From Orrella sp037026685 (lineage in GTDB: Bacteria > Pseudomonadota > Gammaproteobacteria > Burkholderiales > Burkholderiaceae_B), in the NCBI RefSeq assembly GCF_037026685.1, contig NZ_JBANET010000001.1, forward strand, positions 1 through 64,000: a DNA stretch of 64,000 nt, given 5' to 3'. The position numbers were made by a program, and so were the translations under genes. The notes beneath the pieces were generated by a model, which made no database searches, had not been told where the DNA came from, and saw only the letters and a program-made list of their open reading frames with translations. Shown here piece by piece: positions 33,528-41,785 of this stretch (its first letter is position 1; each line of letters starts with the position of its first letter).

Positions 33528-35683
33528 GCCTGCCTGAGCAGGAAATCGACGCGCTGCTGCGCGGCGAACACAGCCAGCCGTTCGCGGTGCTGGGCCGCCA
33601 CGGCGCCGGCCCGCAGGCCTGCGTGCGGGCGCTGCTGCCCGGCGCGCGCGCCGTCACGTTGCTGTCCGAGGATGGCAAGGAGCATATCTTGAAGGAAATC
33701 GCGGCAGGACTTTATGCGGGGCCGGCCCCGCAGGAGGACCGGCCGTACCGGCTGCGCATCCAATGGCCCGACGCCGTGCAGGAGACCGAGGATGCCTATG
33801 GCTTTGGCCTGCAGCTGCAAGAGTCCGACCTGCAGGCCTTGGCCGCGGGCGATTGGCAGGCCGTGGGCCGCTGCCTGGGCGCGCGCTGCGTCAGCGAACA
33901 GGGCGTGCCGGGCGTGCGTTTTGCCGTATGGGCGCCCAATGCCCGCCGGGTGGCGGTGGTGGGCGATTTCAACGGCTGGGATGGGCGCCGGCACGGCATG
34001 CGCCTGCGCCACGCCGCCGGCGTATGGGAGATCTTCGTGCCGCGCGCCCATGCCGGGCAGTACTACAAGTACCTGGTGCACGGCGCGGACGGCAGCCTGG
34101 TGCAGAAGGCCGACCCGGTGGCCTGGCAAAGCGAGGCCGCGCCGGGCACGGCCTCCATCGTGGCCGAGGCGCCCGCGCACGACTGGACGGACCACGAATG
34201 GATGGCCTCGCGCGCGGCGCGCCAGGGGCCCGATGCGCCCATTTCCATCTACGAGGTGCATGCCGGCTCCTGGATGGCGGCGGCGGGCTCGGCCAGCCTG
34301 TGGCACCAGCTGGCCGAGAAGCTGCCGGCCTATGCGCGCGCCCTGGGCTTTACCCATGTCGAGCTGCTGCCGGTGATGGAACACCCTTTCGGCGGCTCGT
34401 GGGGCTACCAGCCGCTGGGGCTGTTCAGTCCCAGCGGCCGCTGGGGCACGCCGCAGGAGTTCGCGCATTTCGTGGACCGCTGCCACGCGCACGGCCTGGG
34501 CGTGATCCTGGACTGGGTGCCGGCGCATTTTCCCAACGATGCCCACGGCCTGGCCCGCTTCGACGGCACCGCGCTGTACGAATACGCCGACCCGCGCGAA
34601 GGCTATCACCCGGACTGGAACACCTGCATCTACAACCTGGGCCGCAACGAGGTCAAGGCCATGGTCATCGCCAGCGCGCTGCACTGGCTGCAGGCCTATC
34701 ACGTGGACGGCCTGCGCGTGGACGCGGTGGCGTCCATGCTGTATCGCGACTACAGCCGCAATGCCGGCGAATGGATACCCAATCACCTGGGCGGGCGCGA
34801 GAACTTCGAGTCGGTGGCCTTCCTGCGCGAGATGAACAGCGCGGTCCATGCGCACTGTCCGGGAGCGATCACCGTGGCCGAGGAATCGACCGCGTGGCCG
34901 GGCGTGACCGCCCCGCCCCACGAAGGCGGGCTGGGCTTTGACTACAAGTGGAACATGGGCTGGATGCACGACACCCTGCGCTACATGCGGCACGACCCGG
35001 TGCATCGCAGCCATCACCATGACGACATGACCTTCGGCATGGTGTATGCCTATTCCGAACGCTTCATCCTGCCGCTCTCGCACGACGAGGTGGTGCACGG
35101 CAAGGGCTCCCTGCTGGGCAAGATGCCGGGCTGGCCCGGCGACCGGCTTGCCAACCTGCGCGCCTACTACGGCTTCATGTGGGGCCATCCGGGGCGCAAG
35201 CTGCTGTTCATGGGCGGCGAGATGGCGCAGCCCGGAGAATGGAACCACGACGCGGTGCTGCCCTGGCAGTGCCTGGACGATGCCGGCCATCGCGGCGTGC
35301 AGCGGCTGGTGGCCGACCTGAACGCGCTGTATGCCGAGCTGCCCGAGCTGCATGCCTGGGACGCGCGGCCCGAGGGTTTTTCCTGGGTGATCGGCGATGA
35401 CCGGCGCAACAGCGTGCTGGCCTGGCTGCGCACCGACGGCCAGGCCCTGCTGCTGGGGGTGTCGAACTTCACGCCGGTCGCCCGGCACGGCTACCGCGTC
35501 GGCGTGCCGCGCGCGGGCCTGTGGCGCGAACGGCTCAATACCGATGCGGCCCACTACGGCGGCGGCAATCGCGGCAACGGCGGGCAGGCGCACACGCAAG
35601 ACGCGCCCGCGCACGGGCAGGCGCAGTCGCTCACCCTGTTGCTGCCTCCGCTTTCCACGCTGTTTCTTCGCTACGAAGGGTGA
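33524..35683 (+). CDS. glgB: 1,4-alpha-glucan branching enzyme
   Basis: The 719-residue product has the GlgB architecture: an N1 domain (residues 1-110), a CBM48 N2 domain ('GVRFAVWAPNARRVAVVGDF'), the GH13_9 barrel and a C-terminal beta domain. Catalytic residues are Asp400 in 'LRVDAVASM', Glu453 in 'AEESTAWP' and Asp521 in 'LSHDEVVHG'. It introduces alpha-1,6 branches into glycogen. Length is normal for the long, two-N-domain branching enzymes. The start overlaps mak (ATGA). A glycine/histidine-rich insertion near 'GGGNRGNGGQAHTQD' lies in the C-terminal domain. Confidence 0.95.
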   Translation: MSLPEQEIDALLRGEHSQPFAVLGRHGAGPQACVRALLPGARAVTLLSEDGKEHILKEIAAGLYAGPAPQEDRPYRLRIQWPDAVQETEDAYGFGLQLQESDLQALAAGDWQAVGRCLGARCVSEQGVPGVRFAVWAPNARRVAVVGDFNGWDGRRHGMRLRHAAGVWEIFVPRAHAGQYYKYLVHGADGSLVQKADPVAWQSEAAPGTASIVAEAPAHDWTDHEWMASRAARQGPDAPISIYEVHAGSWMAAAGSASLWHQLAEKLPAYARALGFTHVELLPVMEHPFGGSWGYQPLGLFSPSGRWGTPQEFAHFVDRCHAHGLGVILDWVPAHFPNDAHGLARFDGTALYEYADPREGYHPDWNTCIYNLGRNEVKAMVIASALHWLQAYHVDGLRVDAVASMLYRDYSRNAGEWIPNHLGGRENFESVAFLREMNSAVHAHCPGAITVAEESTAWPGVTAPPHEGGLGFDYKWNMGWMHDTLRYMRHDPVHRSHHHDDMTFGMVYAYSERFILPLSHDEVVHGKGSLLGKMPGWPGDRLANLRAYYGFMWGHPGRKLLFMGGEMAQPGEWNHDAVLPWQCLDDAGHRGVQRLVADLNALYAELPELHAWDARPEGFSWVIGDDRRNSVLAWLRTDGQALLLGVSNFTPVARHGYRVGVPRAGLWRERLNTDAAHYGGGNRGNGGQAHTQDAPAHGQAQSLTLLLPPLSTLFLRYEG

Positions 35684-35688
35684 CGCCC

Positions 35689-37827
35689 ATGTTTGCTTCC
35701 TTTCCCGACCGCCTGGCGCCCGGCCTGCCCTACCCGCTGGGCGCCACCAGCGATGGCCTGGGCGTGAATTTCGCCGTGTTCTCGGCCCATGCCACCCGCA
35801 TCGAGCTGTGCCTGTTCGATCCGCGCGGCCGCCAGGAACTGCGCCGCCTGGACCTGCCCGAGTGCACCGACGAGGTCTGGCACGGCTACCTGCCCGATGC
35901 CCAGCCAGGCCTGGTCTACGGCTTGCGCGCCCACGGCCCCTACGAGCCGCGCCACGGACACCGCTTCAACCCGCACAAGCTGCTGCTCGATCCCTATGCG
36001 CGCCAGCTGACCGGCGCGCCGCGCTGGCACGACGCGCTGTTCGGCTACCGGATGGGCCACAGCCGGGCCGATCTTTCCATGGACCGGCGCGACAGCGCGC
36101 CATACATGCCCAAGGCCGTCGTGACCGAGGACGCCTTCATCTGGGGCGGGGCCAAGCGGCCTGCCGTGCCCTGGGACCGCAGCTTCATCTACGAGGTGCA
36201 CCTGCGCGGCGCCTCGATGATGCGCGAAGACATGCGCCAGGGGCTGCGCGGCACGGCCGCGGCGCTGGCCGATCCGCGCTTCATCGAGCACCTGCACAAG
36301 CTGGGCGTGACCGCCGTGGAACTGCTGCCCATCCATGCCTTCCTGCAGGACCGCTTCCTGGTCGAACGCGGACTGAGCAACTACTGGGGCTACAGCACGC
36401 TGTCGTACTTCGCGCCCGAACCGGCGTACCTGTCCGACGGCGGGCCCAACGGCCTGAAACAGGCCATCCGGCGCCTGCACGGCGCTGGCATCGAGGTCAT
36501 CCTGGACGTGGTCTACAACCATACCTGCGAGGGCAGCGAGCTGGGACCCACGCTTTCCTGGCGCGGCCTGGACAACGCCAGCTACTACCGGCTGATGCCC
36601 GGCCAGGAGCGCTACTACATCAACGACACGGGCTGCGGCAACACGGTCAACCTGTCGCACCCGCGCGTGCTGCAGATGGTGATGGATTCGCTGCGCCACT
36701 GGGCGCAGGACTACCAGGTCGACGGCTTCCGTTTCGACCTGGGCTCGACGCTGGGCCGCGAGGGCACGGGCTTCGATCCGGGCTCGGGATTTTTCGACGC
36801 CATCCTGCAGGACCCCGTGCTGGCCCCGCTCAAGCTCATCTCCGAGCCCTGGGACATCGGGCCGGGCGGCTACCAGCTGGGCAACCATCCGCCCCGCTAT
36901 GCCGAGTGGAACGACCAGTTCCGCGACGACGTGCGCCGTTTCTGGCGCGGCGACGAAGGCATGCGCGGGGGCCTGGCCGGCCGGCTGGCGGGCTCGCGCG
37001 AGATCTTCGACCGGCGCCGGCGCCGGCCCTGGGCCAGCCTGAACTTCGTCACCTCGCACGACGGCTTCACGCTGGCCGACGTGGTCAGCTATGAACAGCG
37101 CCACAACGAGGCCAACAAGGAGGACGGCAAGGACGGCCACGCCGAGAACTACAGCCGCAACTGGGGCCATGAAGGCCCGACCGACGATCCGCAGGTCCTG
37201 GCCCAGCGCGCGCGCGTGCAGCGCGCCATGCTGGCCACGCTGCTGTGCGCCGAAGGCACGCCCATGATGCTGGCCGGCGACGAGTTCGGCAACTCCCAGC
37301 AAGGCAACAACAATGCCTATTGCCAGGACAGCGAGCTGTCCTGGCTGGATTGGAGCCAGGCCCGCAGCCCGCAGGGCCGCGCGCTGAGCGAGTTCGTGGC
37401 GCGCGCGGCCGCGCTGCGGCGCGAGCATCCCAGCCTGCGCGCGGCGCGCTACGTCGATGCGGGCGAGCAGCTGGTGCCCGATCTTTCCCGCCTGTCCTGG
37501 TTCGATGCGCAGGCCAATTTCATGGATCCGCCCGCCTGGGAGAACCCGCACGAACGCACGCTGGTGCTGCGGCGCGTGGCCCAGTGCGAGGACGACCCGC
37601 AGCGCCTGGACGTGACCCTGATGCTGATCAACGGCGCGCCCGAGCAAGTCGAGTTCAAGCTGCCGCAGCCGGCGCTGGACTGGCGTATCGGCCTGGACAG
37701 CGGCGATCCGGCGCGCCAGGGGCCGGTGCGCGAGGGCACGCTGCGGCTGGCGCCCTCCAGCGTGGCGGTGCTGGTGGCGCAGGCCGGCGCGCAGCCGGCC
37801 GATGACGACAAGGAGCAGCAAGCATGA
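35689..37827 (+). CDS. glgX: Glycogen debranching enzyme GlgX
   Basis: The 712-residue GH13_11 product has an N-terminal CBM48 ('GATSDGLGVNFAVFSAHATR') and the GlgX/isoamylase core motifs: 'VILDVVYNHTCEGSELGPT', nucleophile in 'FRFDLGSTLGR', acid/base in 'LISEPWDIGPGGYQLG' and 'TSHDGFTLADVV'. It removes limit branches from phosphorylase-trimmed glycogen, releasing maltodextrins that TreY/TreZ and MalQ can use. It starts 5 bases after glgB and overlaps treZ by ATGA. The 35-residue acidic/alanine tail is unremarkable. Confidence 0.94.
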   Translation: MFASFPDRLAPGLPYPLGATSDGLGVNFAVFSAHATRIELCLFDPRGRQELRRLDLPECTDEVWHGYLPDAQPGLVYGLRAHGPYEPRHGHRFNPHKLLLDPYARQLTGAPRWHDALFGYRMGHSRADLSMDRRDSAPYMPKAVVTEDAFIWGGAKRPAVPWDRSFIYEVHLRGASMMREDMRQGLRGTAAALADPRFIEHLHKLGVTAVELLPIHAFLQDRFLVERGLSNYWGYSTLSYFAPEPAYLSDGGPNGLKQAIRRLHGAGIEVILDVVYNHTCEGSELGPTLSWRGLDNASYYRLMPGQERYYINDTGCGNTVNLSHPRVLQMVMDSLRHWAQDYQVDGFRFDLGSTLGREGTGFDPGSGFFDAILQDPVLAPLKLISEPWDIGPGGYQLGNHPPRYAEWNDQFRDDVRRFWRGDEGMRGGLAGRLAGSREIFDRRRRRPWASLNFVTSHDGFTLADVVSYEQRHNEANKEDGKDGHAENYSRNWGHEGPTDDPQVLAQRARVQRAMLATLLCAEGTPMMLAGDEFGNSQQGNNNAYCQDSELSWLDWSQARSPQGRALSEFVARAAALRREHPSLRAARYVDAGEQLVPDLSRLSWFDAQANFMDPPAWENPHERTLVLRRVAQCEDDPQRLDVTLMLINGAPEQVEFKLPQPALDWRIGLDSGDPARQGPVREGTLRLAPSSVAVLVAQAGAQPADDDKEQQA

Positions 37828-39635
37828 ACGCCCCTTCTGCCGACAAGGCGCGCCGCGCCGCGCGGCGCGAGCACCAGTGGCGCTTTGGCGCCTCGCCCAT
37901 GTCCGATGGCAAGGTGCGCTTCCAGCTTTGGGCGCCCTCGGCCCCGCGGGAACTGGCGCTGGAAATAGAGGGCATGGCGCCGATCGCGCTGGCGCCCGAC
38001 GAGCAAGGTTTTGCCTGCGTGGACGTGGCCTGCCAGCCCGGGGCGCGCTACCGCTACCGGCTGGGGCCGGACCTGGCCGTGCCCGATCCGGCCTCGCGGC
38101 TGCAGGACGGCGACGTGCACGACGCCAGCGTGGTGGTCTCGCCGCTGGGCTATGCCTGGCGCCATCCGCAGTGGCGTGGCCGTCCCTGGGAAGAGTCGGT
38201 GATCTACGAGGTGCACGCCGGCCTGGCCGGCGGCTTCAAGGGCCTGCAGGCGCGCCTGCCCGAACTGGCCGAACTGGGCGTGACGATGGTCGAGCTCATG
38301 CCCATCGCCGATTTTCCGGGACGGCGCAACTGGGGCTACGATGGCGTGCTGCCCTTTGCCCCCGATACCGCCTATGGCACGCCCGAGGCGCTCAAGGAGC
38401 TGGTCGATACCGCGCATGGCCTGGGCATGGGCATGATGCTGGACGTGGTCTACAACCATTTCGGGCCGGACGGCAATTACCTGCCGCAGTTCGCGCGCCC
38501 GTTCTTTCGCGAAGACATCCGCACGCCCTGGGGGGCGGCCATCGATTTTCGCCAGCCGGCCGTGCGCCGCTATTTCCAGGAAAACGCGCTGTACTGGCTG
38601 AGCGAGTTCCGCTTCGACGGGCTGCGCCTGGACGCCGTGCACGCCATTGCCGACCACGGCTGGCTGCCCGAGCTGGCGGGCTGGCTGCGCGAGCAGCTGC
38701 CTGGCCGCTATGTGCACCTGGTGCTGGAGAACGACGCCAATGCCGCGCGCCTGCTCGAGCAGGGCTATGACGCCCAATGGAACGACGACGCCCATCATGT
38801 GGTGCATCACCTGCTGACCGGCGAGACGCGCGGCTATTACGGCAGCTACGCGCAGCGCCCGGCCGAGGCGCTGGCGCGTGCGCTGGCCCAGGGCTACGTC
38901 TACCAGGGCGAGCCTTCGCCGCACCACGGCGGCGAGCCGCGCGGCGAGCCCAGCGCGCACCTGCCGCCCACGTCCTTCGTGTTCTTCCTGCAGAACCACG
39001 ACCAGGTCGGCAACCGGGCCCAGGGCGAGCGGCTGAGCATGCTGGTCGAGCAGGACAAGCGGCTGCGCGCCGCCGTGGCGCTGCAATTGCTGTGCCCGCA
39101 CATCCCGCTCGTCTTCATGGGCGAGGAGGACGGTTCGCGCGAACCTTTCCTGTACTTCACCGACCACCAGGACCCGGCGCTGGCGCAGGCCGTGCGCGAG
39201 GGCCGCCGCGCCGAGTTCAAGGGCTTCTACGCGGGCACGGAGCAAGGCCCCCAGGTACCCGATCCCAACGCCGAATCCACCTACCGCGATTCGTTTCCCT
39301 GGCACGATGCGCGCCAGTCCCGCCTGTGGCGGCCCTATTACCAGCAGTTGCTGCGCCTGCGCCACGAGTGCCTGAGCGCACGGCTGGCCGGCTGCGGCAG
39401 CGCGGGCGCGCAGGCGCTGGGCAGCCATTCGGTGATGGCGCGCTGGTACCTGGCCGACGGCGCGATGCTGACCGTCTATGCCAACCTGGGCGCGGCGGCC
39501 ATCTCGGTGGCCGCGCGCCACCTGGACGAAGCGCACGGTCCGCTGCTGTTCGAGAGCGAGGCCGGCGCGCGCCAGACGCTGTGCGAAGGCATGCTGCTGC
39601 CCGGCGCCATCTGGACCTTGCAGGAGCGGCTGTGA
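37824..39635 (+). CDS. treZ: Malto-oligosyltrehalose trehalohydrolase
   Basis: The 603-residue GH13_10 product has the TreZ layout: a short N-terminal beta domain ('FQLWAPSAPRELALEI'), then the barrel with 'YEVHAGLAGGFKGLQ', 'RNWGYDGVLPFAPDTAYGTP', catalytic Asp in 'LRLDAVHAIADHG', Glu in 'LVLENDANAARLL' and Asp in 'QNHDQVGNRA'. It releases trehalose from the maltooligosyl-trehalose made by TreY. It overlaps glgX and malQ at both ends by 4 bases. The 'NDANAA' following the catalytic Glu is typical of TreZ and separates it from GlgB. Confidence 0.94.
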   Translation: MNAPSADKARRAARREHQWRFGASPMSDGKVRFQLWAPSAPRELALEIEGMAPIALAPDEQGFACVDVACQPGARYRYRLGPDLAVPDPASRLQDGDVHDASVVVSPLGYAWRHPQWRGRPWEESVIYEVHAGLAGGFKGLQARLPELAELGVTMVELMPIADFPGRRNWGYDGVLPFAPDTAYGTPEALKELVDTAHGLGMGMMLDVVYNHFGPDGNYLPQFARPFFREDIRTPWGAAIDFRQPAVRRYFQENALYWLSEFRFDGLRLDAVHAIADHGWLPELAGWLREQLPGRYVHLVLENDANAARLLEQGYDAQWNDDAHHVVHHLLTGETRGYYGSYAQRPAEALARALAQGYVYQGEPSPHHGGEPRGEPSAHLPPTSFVFFLQNHDQVGNRAQGERLSMLVEQDKRLRAAVALQLLCPHIPLVFMGEEDGSREPFLYFTDHQDPALAQAVREGRRAEFKGFYAGTEQGPQVPDPNAESTYRDSFPWHDARQSRLWRPYYQQLLRLRHECLSARLAGCGSAGAQALGSHSVMARWYLADGAMLTVYANLGAAAISVAARHLDEAHGPLLFESEAGARQTLCEGMLLPGAIWTLQERL

Positions 39636-41785
39636 CCGCGCCGGCCGACGACCTGGCGGCGCTGGCCCAGGAGGCCGGCCTGCTGGCGCAGTGGACCGAC
39701 GCGCGCAGGCGAGCGCAGCAGGTGCCGCCCGATACCTTGCGCCGGCTGCTGGGCGCCATGGGGCTGCCGGCCGATACGGCCGGCGATATCCAGGACAGCC
39801 GGCAGCGGCTGGCCGGACAGGTCGATGAACTGGCCCTGCCGCTGCGCGTGGCCGAGCCGGGCCAGGTGCTGACGCTGGGCAGCCAGCGCCCGCAGGCCCG
39901 CTTGCAGGACGAGGACGGCGAATACGCCGACAGCCACGCCGTGCAGGGGCCGGATGGCCGCTGGCGGATCCGGGCGCCCTTGCGACCCGGTTACCATCGC
40001 CTGGAGGTGGACGGGCGCCTGCTGACGCTGGCGGTGGCGCCGCCGCGCTGCCCGCCGGCGGCCGAACTGCTGGGCGAGCCGGTCCCGCGCCGCTGGGGGG
40101 TGGCCGCCCAGGTCTACAGCCTGCGCCAGTTGCAGGGCGCGCGGCACGGCGCCTGCGGCTATGGCGATTTCGCCGCGCTGGCGCGCCTGGCTGCCGGCGC
40201 GGCGGCGGCCGGCGCCGATGCCTTGGCCATCAGCCCCGTGCATGCCGGCTTTGCCAGCGCGCCCGAACGCTACAGCCCTTATTCTCCGTCCAGCCGCCTG
40301 TTCCTGAACGTGCTGTACGGCAGCCCCGGCGCGGTGCTGCCCCCGGCCCTGGCGCGGCTGGCCTGGTCCGATGCCGATCCGGGCCAGGCCGCGGACCGCC
40401 TGGAATCGGGCGCCTGCATCGACTGGCAGGCGGCCGCGGCCTGCCGCATGGCATTTCTGCTGGCGGCCTACCGGCGGCTGCGCGACAGCGGCGCGCCCGA
40501 GTGGGACCGGTTCGAGCGATTCTGCCGCGCCGGTGGCGCTGCCTTGCGCGATCATGCGCGCTACGAAGGACTGGCCGCGCATCATGGCAGCGATTGGCGC
40601 CAGTGGCCGCAGGCCTTGCGCGATCCGCGCTCGGCCGAGGTGGCCGGCTTTGCCGCGGCCCGCCCCGAAGAAGTCGAGTTCCATCTGTTCGCGCAATGGG
40701 TCGCCGCGGGCAGCCTCGATGCGGTGCAGCGCGGCGCGCGCCAGGCCGGGATGCGCATCGGGCTGGTGGCGGACCTGGCCATCGGCACCGACCCGCGCGG
40801 CAGCCAGGCCTGGAGCGATCCGGACAGCCTGGTCGGCGGGGCCTGCGTGGGCGCGCCGCCGGACCTGTACAACCCGCTGGGCCAGGACTGGGGCCTGACC
40901 GCTTTCTCCAGCGTGGGGCTGCGCCAGCGCGGCTACGCGCCGTTCATCGCCATGCTGCGCGCGGCGCTGGCCCATGCCGGCGGCGTACGCATCGACCATG
41001 TCCTGGGCCTGTCCCGCATGTGGCTGGTGCCCGAGGGCGCCGCGCCCACCGAAGGCGCCTACCTGCGCTATCCCATGCAGGACCTGTTCGCGCTGGTGCG
41101 CCTGGAGGCCTGGCGCCACCGCGCCCTGGTGGTGGGCGAGAACCTGGGCACCGTACCCGAGGGCTTTGACCAGGCGTTGGCGGACGCAGGCATCCTGGGC
41201 ATCGACGTGCTGTGGTTCAAGCGCGAGGAAGGTCCGCCGCACGCGCCGGCGGCGTTCCTGCCGCCGGCGCGCTGGTCGCCGGCCGCCGTGGCGGTGACCA
41301 GCACGCACGACCTGCCCACGCTGCGCGGCTGGTGGCAGGGCCGCGACATCGACTGGCGCACCCGGCTGGGCCTGTTGGGCGAGGACGAGACCGAGGCCGG
41401 CATGCGCCAGGCGCGCGAGGCCGAGAAGGCCGCACTGTGGCAGGCGGTGCGGGCGCTCGATGCCAGCCAGCCGGCCGAGCCGCCCGGGCAGGCGCCGGAG
41501 CAGGCCCTGCTGGCCTTCGCGGCCGCCGGGCCCAGTCCGCTGGCGCTGGTCCCGCTGGAAGACCTGGCCGGCGAGCCGGAGCAGCCCAACCTGCCCGGCA
41601 CGCTGGACGAGCATCCCAACTGGCGCCAGCGCATGCGCCAGGACGCCGACACCTTCTTCGAGATGCCGGCGGTGCAGGCCCGGCTGGCGGCCCTCGCGCG
41701 CGGCCGCGCGCGCTCGCGCCGCGCCGGGCCCGGCGGCGGCGAACCGCCCGCGCCGGCGGGCCACAGCCAGTGCAAGCCATCATGA
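39632..41785 (+). CDS. malQ: 4-alpha-glucanotransferase (amylomaltase, GH77)
   Basis: The 717-residue product starts at GTG inside the treZ stop (GTGA). It has the MalQ N-terminal extension and the GH77 core: 'RYSPYSPSSRLFLNVLY', nucleophile in 'VRIDHVLGLSRMW', acid/base in 'VVGENLGTVPEGF' and 'STHDLPTLRGWW'. It disproportionates maltodextrins, releasing glucose and regenerating chains long enough for TreY or phosphorylase. Its stop overlaps treY (ATGA). The C-terminal 30 residues are arginine/alanine-rich and probably disordered. Confidence 0.93.
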   Translation: MTAPADDLAALAQEAGLLAQWTDARRRAQQVPPDTLRRLLGAMGLPADTAGDIQDSRQRLAGQVDELALPLRVAEPGQVLTLGSQRPQARLQDEDGEYADSHAVQGPDGRWRIRAPLRPGYHRLEVDGRLLTLAVAPPRCPPAAELLGEPVPRRWGVAAQVYSLRQLQGARHGACGYGDFAALARLAAGAAAAGADALAISPVHAGFASAPERYSPYSPSSRLFLNVLYGSPGAVLPPALARLAWSDADPGQAADRLESGACIDWQAAAACRMAFLLAAYRRLRDSGAPEWDRFERFCRAGGAALRDHARYEGLAAHHGSDWRQWPQALRDPRSAEVAGFAAARPEEVEFHLFAQWVAAGSLDAVQRGARQAGMRIGLVADLAIGTDPRGSQAWSDPDSLVGGACVGAPPDLYNPLGQDWGLTAFSSVGLRQRGYAPFIAMLRAALAHAGGVRIDHVLGLSRMWLVPEGAAPTEGAYLRYPMQDLFALVRLEAWRHRALVVGENLGTVPEGFDQALADAGILGIDVLWFKREEGPPHAPAAFLPPARWSPAAVAVTSTHDLPTLRGWWQGRDIDWRTRLGLLGEDETEAGMRQAREAEKAALWQAVRALDASQPAEPPGQAPEQALLAFAAAGPSPLALVPLEDLAGEPEQPNLPGTLDEHPNWRQRMRQDADTFFEMPAVQARLAALARGRARSRRAGPGGGEPPAPAGHSQCKPS